NCBI GenBank assembly: GCA_003650815.1
Contig: QMSB01000003.1
Coordinates: 1-50,023 of the forward strand
Reading direction: 5' to 3'
Source: Thermoprotei archaeon
GTDB taxonomy: Archaea > Thermoproteota > Thermoprotei > Thermofilales > B15-G2
Length of the DNA stretch: 50,023 nucleotides
A program made the translations under genes and the position numbers. Numbering within the stretch: position 1 is the first letter of the stretch; each line of letters starts with the position of its first letter. The notes below the pieces were generated by a model, which was not told the origin of the DNA, ran no database searches, and worked only from the letters and a program-made list of their open reading frames with translations. Below are positions 1-7,768 of this stretch, in pieces.

Positions 1-39
1 ACATATATCACCTATTATCTACATAATAAATGTATTAAG

Positions 40-387
40 CTAACTTTTTCCTCTTTTGCTTAGAACACTCAGCCAAGGATTATTCTGCAGAAAGGATGGA
101 AGGTCTCCTGATGTAAAAGTGACTGTACCGAAGTCCTCCTCTTTTTCGCCCACTATTCGTGTTTCGCTACAGGATATTTTTTCTAGAAGATATTTTATTT
201 CGCCTATCTCATTCGATAAATCCCTTAACTGTTTTTCTATCTCCTGTAATCTTTTTAAGACTACATTAGCTTTAACTACAATAACCATGCTTCCATGCTT
301 CCTAGCAATATGTCCAGCTAGAGACTCTCTCTTAGAGAAAGTTTTTCCACATATCGGACATACATATAGTTCACTAATCACTGTCAC
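40..387 (-). CDS. C2H2 zinc-finger protein with coiled coil
   Basis: Small protein of unknown function. Residues 9-31 form a classical C2H2 finger (CPICGKTF, then H26 and H31 in HIARKH), so a nucleic-acid or protein contact is likely. Residues 42-72 are a charged heptad-like stretch typical of a short coiled coil. The tail holds no motif I recognise. It is the last gene of the minus-strand radA operon and overlaps the SWIM gene by 14 bp. The start is GTG at 387; a second in-frame GTG at 381 is equally possible. The finger itself is certain; any role in recombination is inferred from its neighbours only. Confidence 0.8.
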   Translation of the reverse strand: MTVISELYVCPICGKTFSKRESLAGHIARKHGSMVIVVKANVVLKRLQEIEKQLRDLSNEIGEIKYLLEKISCSETRIVGEKEEDFGTVTFTSGDLPSFLQNNPWLSVLSKRGKS

Positions 388-697
388 TCTTGCTCACCAT
401 TGAGTAAAGTATCACAGCTCCAACATGCGTACACATACTCTTTCTTCTTCTGCCAGAGTAATGCCTTTCAAGAGACTGACATGAACATCTAAATTTTCCT
501 CTATTTTCGTCATACACTACTATGTACATCGAGTACCAGTCTCCGAGACTAGCTCTCCCCCTCACTATCCACATAGTCTTTGATACCTCGACTACATCTC
601 TGAGCCTTCTTTTACATCGCTTAATAAAGCTAAGACTTTTCCCCTCTTTTATCATTTTATCTTCAAATTCTTTAATAGGGTCTTTAGGCTTAGACAT
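374..697 (-). CDS. SWIM zinc-finger protein linked to radA
   Basis: A 107-residue protein with a basic N-terminal half and a SWIM zinc motif: C71-x-C73, then C89-x-H91 (CSC...MCTHVGAV). SWIM proteins bind nucleic acid or partner proteins; the eukaryotic Shu2/SWS1 family carries the same motif and works with Rad51 paralogs. The ATG at 697 overlaps the end of radA by 8 bp, so the two are probably translated together. The motif and coupling are visible in the sequence. A role as a RadA accessory factor is inferred by analogy. Confidence 0.85.
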   Translation of the reverse strand: MSKPKDPIKEFEDKMIKEGKSLSFIKRCKRRLRDVVEVSKTMWIVRGRASLGDWYSMYIVVYDENRGKFRCSCQSLERHYSGRRRKSMCTHVGAVILYSMVSKSDSD

Positions 698-1631
698 CTT
701 CTACTCCTCTCTCTGTTATCTTAAAGACCGCACTAGCTTTGTAGGGGAGTCTTGGAGAGTCCAATACCTCCATTATTCTCGTAGAGTCTTTACTCCTCTT
801 GAGGAGAAGCCTATGTGTACACGCATGCGCCATTATCATTCCTCCAGCAGGTCTCTTTGTTTCACCGTAGGATAACGGGACTTCAAGCACTTGATTTGTC
901 ACAACAACGTATACTCCGTAAATTTTGGCTATTCTAAGCAGCCAGTCTAAGACATAGTTTAGTCTCTGCTGCCTTGCAGCTAGCATTTCTCTTCCTTTAA
1001 ACTCAGCCCTGTATAGAGAGATTATGCTATCTACAAGAATTAGTCTCACATTCTTTTCTTCAATTAGTTTAATTGCATCTAGTTTTATTGAATCCTCTAG
1101 GTCTGCGACGTTAATCACCTTTATTACATTAATATTTTCTAATGCATGTGAAGGATCTAAGTTGAATCTTAAGCAAATTGCAGACACTCTGTTTGGAGAA
1201 AATGCTTCCTCAGTATCTATGTACAAACAAGCGCCCCCGACACCTCCCCTGTTTCTCGATAGTTGAACAGTGACTGAGAGTTGGTGACATATCTGCGTCT
1301 TTCCGCTACCGAACTCTCCCGCCAGCTCATATATCACCCTAGGCTCTATTCCTCCTTCTAAGAGCTCATCAATAGCTTTTACTCCAGTCGTAAGTCTAGG
1401 ATGATCTTTCATTTTTTCAGCGTAATCTTTCGCTGTAGTGCATATTCTAGTTCTAACAAGTCTTCGAGCTGCTCTAGTTATTCTTTCAGCACGATCAGGA
1501 GTGAGCTCTACTAGCTCAATCAGCTCCTCTGGATTAAATAGAGCTAGGTGCCTCGGACTCATAATACCTTTGCTAGAAAGTAATTTTGCTGTTTTAGGTC
1601 CCACTCCTGGCACTTCTTCGAGACACTTCAT
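690..1631 (-). CDS. radA: RadA-family recombinase, divergent
   Basis: Archaeal Rad51/RecA homolog for strand exchange. Residues 1-60 are the helix-hairpin-helix N-terminal domain (EEVPGVGPKTA). Then come Walker A GEFGSGKT (105-112), Walker B LILVD (197-201) and NQV (246-248). I chose ATG 1631: it forms an ATGA overlap with the upstream stop and has GAGGTG just upstream; a GTG at 1640 is the alternative. Several nearly invariant RadA segments differ. The linker FxxA polymerisation motif reads C64-T-T-A67, and the usual DTEGTFRPERI segment reads DTEEAFSPNRV. It is either this organism's main RadA in divergent form or a RadA paralog that kept the N-terminal domain. Confidence 0.93.
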   Translation of the reverse strand: MKCLEEVPGVGPKTAKLLSSKGIMSPRHLALFNPEELIELVELTPDRAERITRAARRLVRTRICTTAKDYAEKMKDHPRLTTGVKAIDELLEGGIEPRVIYELAGEFGSGKTQICHQLSVTVQLSRNRGGVGGACLYIDTEEAFSPNRVSAICLRFNLDPSHALENINVIKVINVADLEDSIKLDAIKLIEEKNVRLILVDSIISLYRAEFKGREMLAARQQRLNYVLDWLLRIAKIYGVYVVVTNQVLEVPLSYGETKRPAGGMIMAHACTHRLLLKRSKDSTRIMEVLDSPRLPYKASAVFKITERGVEDV

Positions 1632-1954
1632 TGAGACCACCTCTCAGCTATTCTTTCTTTAATCGAGATGAGGAGATTGATGACCTCTTCCAAGTCAGAT
1701 AACGCATCGCGATCTTCCTCCATGGCTACAAGCGCTTTCAGAGCAGAAATTATCTTTCTGTAGTCACTCAAAGTATACCATTCTTCTAGAATCAGTCTAT
1801 AATCACCTCTCTTCCCTCTAAGAAGTACTTTCTCAACTATCATAGGTCCAGACCTCGTGTGTACAAGCTTTACTCTCGCGAGTAGCACCCCCTTATTAGG
1901 TACTACTTTTATAGCCCATTCTACTTCTCGATTAGTTTTCCAAGTAACTCTCAT
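1628..1954 (-). CDS. Hypothetical protein in radA operon
   Basis: A 108-residue protein I do not recognise. The first 60 residues look like alternating beta strands rich in Val, Lys and Arg, followed by a helical C-terminus with acidic heptads (about 65-105). It has no cysteines and no membrane segment. The start is fixed by an ATGA overlap with the preceding gene (ATG 1952-1954, TGA 1951-1953), and its own stop overlaps the radA start in the same way. That makes co-translation with RadA likely and a role in the same process plausible, but no function can be assigned. Confidence 0.75.
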   Translation of the reverse strand: MRVTWKTNREVEWAIKVVPNKGVLLARVKLVHTRSGPMIVEKVLLRGKRGDYRLILEEWYTLSDYRKIISALKALVAMEEDRDALSDLEEVINLLISIKERIAERWSQ

Positions 1955-2832
1955 TTTCTCACAACTCTCTCAGCTATAAGAAAACCTTTCCTCGTTAGAG
2001 ATAGTACTGCCCTACCGTTTGGCAGAATTCTCTCAGTGATAAGACCGTAACTAATGAGCTTCGTAGTTATTCTCCTTACTAAGAGCTCGTCAACCTTCTT
2101 ATCTATAACAAGCGCGTCTATCAACGCTCTATCCACGAGACTTCCTTCGCTTAGCAACGCCAGTACTGTTTTCGCAATTTCTCCCTCAACTTTCTCGGGG
2201 AAAATTTTATCTACTAGAGTGACTGGCCCCTTAATTGGTACTTGAGGCTCTATATACTCGTATACTTCTTCTTCAGACACCTTTAGCACTCTCTCCGCTA
2301 GACTAGCTAAGAGCGGTGGAACAACTTTAGTCGAGGGATAGACTAAAACTGCTCTCTCAAATGGATATAAGCAGACGATCATTAGTGGTGTTAGCATTCT
2401 CTTACTAGGAGTAGCTAGATAAGCGTCGCATACAGTTACCTCGTTGACTCTATCTCTCAGAGACATTAAGCCAAAGACGTATGATAGGTAGCTGTAGGGC
2501 GGAGCGTATCCAGTAAAAATACTTGTAGAGTCAGCATACTCTGAGAATAGCCTACGGATTGACCAGAAGACTTGAGATATCTCTAGCGGCAGTCTCTCTA
2601 CCACTGTATCGACATCAAGATATTTCCATCCTTCTTCAACAAGCTCCTCGAGGATGTTCTGTAGCTCTATGGCCAGCTTAAAGGGCATAGAGAAAGCCTG
2701 AGCTATAGCCTGAGAGAGTATTACTGCTCGATAGTAGTCTAAAGGTATCTTCCACGGCGGCGGAGACTCACCATATACGCTGAGCGAGTTCTCGGGCGAG
2801 TAATATCTTTTAGCTATTATGACCTCTATCAT
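1951..2832 (-). CDS. Hypothetical protein with C-terminal winged helix
   Basis: About 293 residues when started at ATG 2832, which forms an ATGA overlap with the upstream stop; a longer reading from 2865 adds 11 residues and is less likely. The body is mainly helical with no motif I recognise. The last 80 residues (SLVDRALIDALVIDKKVDELLVRRI...LSLTRKGFLIAERV) look like a winged-helix fold with an archaeal 'TRKG' wing. It could be a DNA-binding regulator or structural factor of the radA operon. No function is claimed. Confidence 0.75.
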   Translation of the reverse strand: MIEVIIAKRYYSPENSLSVYGESPPPWKIPLDYYRAVILSQAIAQAFSMPFKLAIELQNILEELVEEGWKYLDVDTVVERLPLEISQVFWSIRRLFSEYADSTSIFTGYAPPYSYLSYVFGLMSLRDRVNEVTVCDAYLATPSKRMLTPLMIVCLYPFERAVLVYPSTKVVPPLLASLAERVLKVSEEEVYEYIEPQVPIKGPVTLVDKIFPEKVEGEIAKTVLALLSEGSLVDRALIDALVIDKKVDELLVRRITTKLISYGLITERILPNGRAVLSLTRKGFLIAERVVRK

Positions 2833-3443
2833 AGCTTTACCCCGTCTAAGCTTGCTGGGAGACAAGATAGTTCATATGATTCTGCATACTCGCTTAATAC
2901 AGCTAAACGTGCCGCTAATCCTCCAGCGAGCTCTTCAAGAACCTCGTGTGAGAGTCTTATAGCCCTGATTGAGTACTTAACTAAGAGAATAGCCGAATCT
3001 CCCTCACATATACAAACAGAGTCTATGTTCAATTTATTAAAGGCTTGTATTACTTTAGGGAAGTCTTTTCTGCTAATTTTTATAGGCATATAGCCAACGA
3101 CTTTCAGAGGCTTTAGTACAACTATAATATTTTTTGTAGGATATAAGTAGAGCTCGTTTACTACTACTTTGCGGCATAAGTAGCTACTAGAGTCCCCCTT
3201 AAGTATCTTAGTCAGTAACTTATCTCTGCTATCATCTATCTCTTTGCTAAATAAGATCCTTTTAGTAACATAATATATTGCAATACAGACTACTACTGTT
3301 ATGATAATTGACTGTGATAAAGCTAAGAGTATTAATGCGAGTACGGGGAGCGCTATTTTCTTCAAACCTCTCTTAAATAGGTCTTTACCGAACATTTTCA
3401 TCAATTCTTTTAAAGCTCTTTTATTTATTAATGTTTGTTGCAT
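2829..3443 (-). CDS. Membrane protein, first gene of radA operon
   Basis: A 204-residue protein, ATG start at 3443. A basic N-terminus (NKRALKELMKMFGKDLFKRGLKK) precedes a long hydrophobic stretch at residues 30-59, one long or two short membrane segments broken at SQS, followed by a cytosolic-looking domain of about 140 residues with scattered cysteines. I do not recognise the family. It heads the six-gene minus-strand operon and is coupled by ATGA to the next gene. A membrane protein translated with a recombinase suggests anchoring or a link to the cell envelope, but this is inference. Confidence 0.72.
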   Translation of the reverse strand: MQQTLINKRALKELMKMFGKDLFKRGLKKIALPVLALILLALSQSIIITVVVCIAIYYVTKRILFSKEIDDSRDKLLTKILKGDSSSYLCRKVVVNELYLYPTKNIIVVLKPLKVVGYMPIKISRKDFPKVIQAFNKLNIDSVCICEGDSAILLVKYSIRAIRLSHEVLEELAGGLAARLAVLSEYAESYELSCLPASLDGVKL

Positions 3444-3494
3444 AAAGACGAAATTGCGTCATAATGCAATGTTGTGTAGTCAAGCAACGTTTAG

Positions 3495-3502
3495 TTTATA
3501 AA
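3495..3502. promoter_or_regulatory. TATA box between the divergent radA and eIF2B-like operons
   Basis: TTTATAAA, palindromic, centred about 32 bp ahead of the ATG at 3530 and 55 bp ahead of the minus-strand ATG at 3443. It could serve either or both operons. It fits the archaeal TATA position for a very short leader on the plus strand. Confidence 0.55.
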
Positions 3503-3529
3503 GGACTATACACAATTAACTAATTTAAG

Positions 3530-4510
3530 ATGAGAGAATACGAAGATTTTCATAAACTTATAGGCGATTTAAGAGATGGAAGGATATTTGGCTCGACTGA
3601 AGCCGCTGAGAAAGCCCTTACTTTTATTAAGGAGCAAGTCGGTCTCTGTAGCTCTCTAAACGAGATAAAGAATACTCTCATAGAGTATGTACCACCTCTC
3701 GTTAAAGCTAGGCCTACTTCTGCATTAACTGTTAACTGTCTTAGGGAAATTGTTGAACTGACTATTGACTGCATTAAAAGAAAGATGGATGCTCAAAAAG
3801 TTAAGGAAAACATATGCAGTAAAATAGATGAAATGCTACGAAAAGCTCATGAGAGTGTAAAGATGATAGCTGGAATAGGAGCCAAGAGAATTAAAGACGG
3901 AGATACTATTTTAACTAATACCTACAGTTACACTGTTTTAAACGTCTTAGAGAAGGCTCGAGATGAAGGAAAGAAAATCTCGATATTTATCCCCGAGTCT
4001 AGGCCGGGTGGAGAAGGTATAGACATGGCTGTAGAGCTTTACAAGAGAGGATTTCCTGTAACGCTCTTCGTAGACTCGGCTGTGAGGTATATGATGAAAG
4101 AAGTGGATTTAGTGCTAATAGGAGCTGAGGCTATAGCCGCTAATGGTGCTGTTGTTAATAAGATTGGTACTTCTATGATTGCTCTTGCAGCACATGAAGC
4201 AAGAGTAAGAGTATTCGTAGCTGCTGGAACATATAAGTTTAGTTTAGAAACATTTCTTGGCGAAATAGTTGAACTGACGTACCGCAGGCCTGAAGTACTT
4301 CTATCTTCTCATGAGCTAAGAGCCTTAGGAAACGTTAAGGTATTATGTCCTGCTTTTGATGTGACTCCCCCAGAATACATAGATGCGATAATAACTGAGA
4401 GAGGAGTGTTCGCTCCTCAAGCAGTTCCTTTGATAGTTAGAGAGATCTTCGGGTGGCCTCCTTTAGTTAAGGATATTAGTGTGCTCATAGAAGAGCTAAA
4501 GAGGTGTTAG
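3530..4510 (+). CDS. eIF2B-alpha/R15P-isomerase-fold protein, probably non-catalytic
   Basis: Member of the eIF2B alpha/beta/delta and ribose-1,5-bisphosphate isomerase family, 326 residues. The core Rossmann-like half is clear (TILTNTYSYTVL, PESRPGGEG, DLVLIGAE, NGAVVNKIGT, PAFDVTPPEYID). The two catalytic residues of archaeal R15P isomerase (Cys and Asp, C133/D202 in the Thermococcus enzyme) are replaced by Thr131 and Glu200, as in eIF2B alpha-type proteins. It is probably an aIF2B-like regulatory or scaffold protein rather than an isomerase. It lies 1 bp from its active paralog and shares blocks of identical DNA with it. Confidence 0.88.
   Translation: MREYEDFHKLIGDLRDGRIFGSTEAAEKALTFIKEQVGLCSSLNEIKNTLIEYVPPLVKARPTSALTVNCLREIVELTIDCIKRKMDAQKVKENICSKIDEMLRKAHESVKMIAGIGAKRIKDGDTILTNTYSYTVLNVLEKARDEGKKISIFIPESRPGGEGIDMAVELYKRGFPVTLFVDSAVRYMMKEVDLVLIGAEAIAANGAVVNKIGTSMIALAAHEARVRVFVAAGTYKFSLETFLGEIVELTYRRPEVLLSSHELRALGNVKVLCPAFDVTPPEYIDAIITERGVFAPQAVPLIVREIFGWPPLVKDISVLIEELKRC
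4134..4226 (+). repeat. 93-bp block identical to 5125-5217
   Basis: Perfect 93-bp match between the two tandem paralogs at a constant offset of 991 bp. It begins TAGCCGCTAATGGTGC and ends GTATTCGTAGCTGCTG, with mismatches immediately on both sides. It encodes AANGAVVNKIGTSM and following residues in both genes. Confidence 0.97.
4348..4400 (+). repeat. 53-bp block identical to 5339-5391
   Basis: Second perfect match between the paralogs, also at offset 991 bp. It begins TCCTGCTTTTGATGTGACT and encodes PAFDVTPPEYIDAIITE. Flanking codons differ between the genes. Confidence 0.97.
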
Positions 4511-4511
4511 A

Positions 4512-5504
4512 GTGAACTACAAACTTCCAAAGGAAGTTCTTGAGATAGCTGAAGGCATAAGATCTATGAAAATAAGGGGTGCAGGAAGAATAGCTAGAGC
4601 AGCAGTGAAAGCGCTGAAAATAGCGGCTCTTGGCTACCGCGGGTCTAATGTGAAAGACTTCTACGACTACATGATGTATGCTTCTAAGCTTCTTCTGGCT
4701 ACGCGTCCCACGGCTGTCTCATTACCTAATGCCGTAGCGTATGTAATGTCTAGGCTCTCTAGGAACATAGAGGCTTTCTCGCTGAACGAGGCAGTAGATA
4801 GTGTTGTCAAATGGTCAGATGAGTTTATTGAATACTCGCTTAAGGCTACTCAGCTTATAGGAGAAATAGGAGAAGGTAGGATAAAGTCAGGAAACATTGT
4901 CCTCACTCACTGTAACAGCTCAGCAGCACTCTCTGTCATAATAACGGCACACAGAAAAGGGAAAGACATCAGAGTTTACGCGTGTGAAACTAGACCTAAG
5001 TTTCAGGGCAAGATCACAGCAAAGACTTTAGCCAAAGAAGGCATAGACGTAACCCTCATTCCAGACTCTGCTGTCCGCTTCTTTATGAAGGACGTAGATT
5101 TAGTGATAGTAGGTGCAGATACAGTAGCCGCTAATGGTGCTGTTGTTAATAAGATTGGTACTTCTATGATTGCTCTTGCAGCACATGAAGCAAGAGTAAG
5201 AGTATTCGTAGCTGCTGAAACTTATAAGTTTAGTCCAGCTACAGTTATCGGCGAGCTAGTCACTATAGAGGAGAGACCTCCTACCGAAGTTGTCGACAAA
5301 GATTTCTTAAGAAGATATCCTGGGATAAAGGTTAGGAATCCTGCTTTTGATGTGACTCCCCCAGAATACATAGATGCGATAATAACTGAGAAAGGCGTTA
5401 TCTCGCCTCATGCTGCCATACTAGTTTTGAGAGAAGAGTTCGCCTGGACACTTGAGGAGAGAATGAAGAAGTTGAAATTGACTCTAAACTATGAAATTGA
5501 GTAG
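4512..5504 (+). CDS. Ribose-1,5-bisphosphate isomerase
   Basis: Converts ribose-1,5-bisphosphate to ribulose-1,5-bisphosphate in the archaeal nucleoside-monophosphate degradation route that ends at RuBisCO; no RuBisCO or AMP phosphorylase gene is in this window. The N-terminal KIRGAGRIARAA motif, catalytic Cys134 (LTHCNSSA) and Asp203 (IVGADTVAANGA) are all present, and the length (330) is normal. The start is GTG at 4512, 1 bp after the upstream stop. It overlaps the following methyltransferase by 14 bp, so the three genes form an operon. Confidence 0.9.
   Translation: MNYKLPKEVLEIAEGIRSMKIRGAGRIARAAVKALKIAALGYRGSNVKDFYDYMMYASKLLLATRPTAVSLPNAVAYVMSRLSRNIEAFSLNEAVDSVVKWSDEFIEYSLKATQLIGEIGEGRIKSGNIVLTHCNSSAALSVIITAHRKGKDIRVYACETRPKFQGKITAKTLAKEGIDVTLIPDSAVRFFMKDVDLVIVGADTVAANGAVVNKIGTSMIALAAHEARVRVFVAAETYKFSPATVIGELVTIEERPPTEVVDKDFLRRYPGIKVRNPAFDVTPPEYIDAIITEKGVISPHAAILVLREEFAWTLEERMKKLKLTLNYEIE
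5125..5217 (+). repeat. 93-bp block identical to 4134-4226
   Basis: Partner copy of the first conversion tract. It starts 8 bp after the codon of catalytic Asp203 (GAT, GAG in the paralog), so the functional difference lies just outside the shared block. Confidence 0.97.
5339..5391 (+). repeat. 53-bp block identical to 4348-4400
   Basis: Partner copy of the second block. Sequence between the two blocks (5218-5338) is clearly diverged from the paralog. Confidence 0.97.
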
Positions 5505-6780
5505 TCTTGAAGATAAGCTAGACTTCAGAGTAGCTGCGCTGACTATAGAGATAATTTACCGCAGAAAGCTCGGATTTGATAAAAGCTTTTTAGAAGCCTG
5601 CAAGAAAGCTGGGGTTCGTGGCAGACCATCAGCGTACGACATAGCTTATAGATCTCTTCTCTCATCTTATTTAGCTGAAAAAGTTCTTGTTGATAACAAG
5701 TTAGGGACTCTGCCCCTACGAAGAAAGTCTGCGTTTATAGTAGCATTTAGGCTCATAGTTGTGGAAAAAATTAGGTGTTCTCCCTTCATTTTCGGAGGTC
5801 TTATTCCGGGTAGACTTCAGAAGATACTCCACTCCCTGAGGAAAGCATATGTTGAAGAAATCGCTGAATCGGATAATCCTATTGAGAAACTCTCACTTAT
5901 ATACTCTCATCCAAAGTGGCTTGTAGAAAAATTAGTTAAAAATCTAGGGCTCCGCGAGACTGAGCGAATCCTCAAGTCGAATGAAACTGAGGTGATGTGG
6001 CTTAGGGTAAATACTCTGAAAACATCGCTAGAAAACGCACGCAGAAGACTAGAAAAGGAAGGAGTATGTGTTGCAGAAGATAGAGAATACCCTATACTTC
6101 TGCGGGTTATTGAAAGCAAGAAGAGTATTGATGATTTAAGGACTGTTAAAAGAGGATATGTAATACCCCAGGATAAAGCCAGCGTCGCAGCAGTCTACGC
6201 GCTTAATCCACGTCCGGGCGAAACTGTTTTAGACGCGTGTGCAGCACCTGGAGTTAAGACAAGCCTGATAGCTCAGCTCATGGAAAATAGGGGGCGCATA
6301 GTCGCCTTAGATATTAGCGACAGTAGACTAGACTCTATGAAGAGTCTTTTAAAAAGACTAGGAGCTCAAGATATTGAAATAATTAGGGCAGACTCTACTA
6401 AGATCGCCTTTAGAAGAAAACTCGATAAAGCGCTAGTAGATGCTCCATGCACTAACAGTGGAGCTATTAGGAAAGACCCAGCTCTAAGAATTACTTTAAG
6501 AAAAGTAAACTTGAATAACTTTACTAGTCTTCAGAAATATCTTCTTTCAAATGCATTAAGATACTCAAATGAAGTTGTTTACGCTACCTGTTCCTTAGCA
6601 CCTGAAGAGGGGGAAGAAGTAGTTGAGAATATGCAAAATAGCTTAGTAGAGCTAAAATATATCGGTGGCACAACTGGCTATAGGAAGTATTCTTCAAGTA
6701 AACTTGTTAGGAGATTCTTTCCCCATATGCACCAGACTATAGGCTTTTTTATAGCGAAGCTCAGAGCTAATACTCGATGA
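5491..6780 (+). CDS. NSUN/RsmB-family RNA (cytosine-5) methyltransferase
   Basis: SAM-dependent m5C methyltransferase of the NOL1/NOP2/Sun family. Residues 1-125 resemble a NusB-like all-helical domain, as in RsmB. The catalytic domain follows: motif I DACAAPGVKTS (248-258), motif IV DAPCTNSG with Cys320, and motif VI ATCSLAPEE with nucleophile Cys367. The C-terminus RRFFPHMHQTIGFFIAKL is the usual family end. The substrate (tRNA or rRNA) cannot be read from sequence. The ATG overlaps the R15P isomerase stop, and the 3' end overlaps the convergent HTH/zinc-ribbon gene by 14 bp. Confidence 0.92.
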   Translation: MKLSSLEDKLDFRVAALTIEIIYRRKLGFDKSFLEACKKAGVRGRPSAYDIAYRSLLSSYLAEKVLVDNKLGTLPLRRKSAFIVAFRLIVVEKIRCSPFIFGGLIPGRLQKILHSLRKAYVEEIAESDNPIEKLSLIYSHPKWLVEKLVKNLGLRETERILKSNETEVMWLRVNTLKTSLENARRRLEKEGVCVAEDREYPILLRVIESKKSIDDLRTVKRGYVIPQDKASVAAVYALNPRPGETVLDACAAPGVKTSLIAQLMENRGRIVALDISDSRLDSMKSLLKRLGAQDIEIIRADSTKIAFRRKLDKALVDAPCTNSGAIRKDPALRITLRKVNLNNFTSLQKYLLSNALRYSNEVVYATCSLAPEEGEEVVENMQNSLVELKYIGGTTGYRKYSSSKLVRRFFPHMHQTIGFFIAKLRANTR

Positions 6781-7087
6781 TAAAGCGAGGCGGTGTTATT
6801 CGCTCGGCCTTGCACTTAGGGCATTTACTGGGTTTATGCGGCTTTGTCAAATTCTTAAAGATGTAGCCACAGTTAGCACAGCGTGGCGGATCCATGTAAA
6901 GTACTCCTCCTTTACGCCTTATGGTTTTGGCTATATGTCTTAGGTCCTCGTAGATCGTTTTAGCTTCCCTAGGGTCATAGATCCCTATGGCAGCTGCTAT
7001 TTCGTATACGCTTAGCGGTCTTGAAGTTCCAGATAGCACTTTAATTATTTTCTCTCGTCTACTTTCTTCTAGACTCACTTTTATCAA
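6767..7087 (-). CDS. HTH / zinc-ribbon transcriptional regulator
   Basis: About 106 residues. The N-terminal two thirds form a winged helix (REKIIKVLSGTSRPLSVYEIA...IYEDLRHIAKTIRRKGG), and the C-terminus is a rubredoxin-like zinc ribbon with CANCGY and CPKCKA. This is the layout of a widespread archaeal predicted regulator family (COG3357). The first codon is TTG at 7087; GTG at 7078 is a good alternative. It overlaps kptA by about 20-29 bp, so the two are an operon. Confidence 0.85.
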   Translation of the reverse strand: MIKVSLEESRREKIIKVLSGTSRPLSVYEIAAAIGIYDPREAKTIYEDLRHIAKTIRRKGGVLYMDPPRCANCGYIFKNLTKPHKPSKCPKCKAERITPPRFIIEY

Positions 7088-7763
7088 ACTTCTTTAAATT
7101 CTCTACCTTTATAACATTAACTATACAGTCGGGTGGAACATAGTCTGCTAAGTAAACTGTCCTAGACGCCTTAAATATCCTGTATCCTTTTCTCCTTAAC
7201 TTATCGGCGTCTATTATTAAGACCACAGAGGTTCCTCTTTTTCTACGAGCGTTTATCAGAGCGTCTTCTATAGAAGTAGTCATATGCACCTTTAGCCTCT
7301 TCATAGGTTTGAGTCCCTCTTTAAGAATTCTGCTCAATACTTCTCTTGAAGTTCCATGGTAGAGTACAGTGACATTATTGTCTTCTACTAGTCGAATATC
7401 GACCTTTATGCTATGTCCATATCTGGCTCTTATTTTATCTCCCTTTATCTCGAATCTCTGCTTAGGACAGAGTTCTGCTACTGCTCTTACATGCTCTTCG
7501 TGAAGCCATGAATAAAGCTCTCTTCTCGGCCATCTCTCTTTGATTGCTCTGACAAGTGCTGGTATTTTAACGAATCCTTCACTGTCTAGTTTTATACCTA
7601 CGCTGTCAGGTATATGCCTCAAAATAGCTGAAAGAAGCTTACTTAGTCTTAGTCTTCTTTCGCTGTCTAAAATTAGCTTACAGGGTCTTCCGCAGTGAAA
7701 AGAGTCTTCTGTAAACACTCCGCAGACTGAGCACTTATATATGTTTTTAAGTTTTTTATCCAT
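7059..7763 (-). CDS. kptA: RNA 2'-phosphotransferase KptA/Tpt1
   Basis: Transfers a 2'-phosphate from RNA to NAD+, giving ADP-ribose 1'',2''-cyclic phosphate. An N-terminal zinc knuckle (C11, C14, C24, C28) typical of archaeal forms precedes the family core: RLSKLLSAILRHIPDSVG, RARYGHS, LYHGTSREVLSRILKEGL and the final VHMTTS segment. The catalytic Arg/His set is visible in the LRH, HGT and RYGHS segments. The ATG is at 7763, followed downstream by the HTH gene. In archaea its natural substrate is unclear; it may act on 2'-phosphorylated or ADP-ribosylated ends. Confidence 0.94.
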   Translation of the reverse strand: MDKKLKNIYKCSVCGVFTEDSFHCGRPCKLILDSERRLRLSKLLSAILRHIPDSVGIKLDSEGFVKIPALVRAIKERWPRRELYSWLHEEHVRAVAELCPKQRFEIKGDKIRARYGHSIKVDIRLVEDNNVTVLYHGTSREVLSRILKEGLKPMKRLKVHMTTSIEDALINARRKRGTSVVLIIDADKLRRKGYRIFKASRTVYLADYVPPDCIVNVIKVENLKKFDKSESRRK

Positions 7764-7768
7764 TTAGC

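Noticed and set aside
56-875. Plus-strand open frames over the radA operon
   Set aside because: They lie fully across well-supported minus-strand genes and show no recognisable domain.
4134-5391. Transposon or integration repeat
   Set aside because: The blocks keep the same frame and position in two homologous genes, with no terminal repeats or target duplications.
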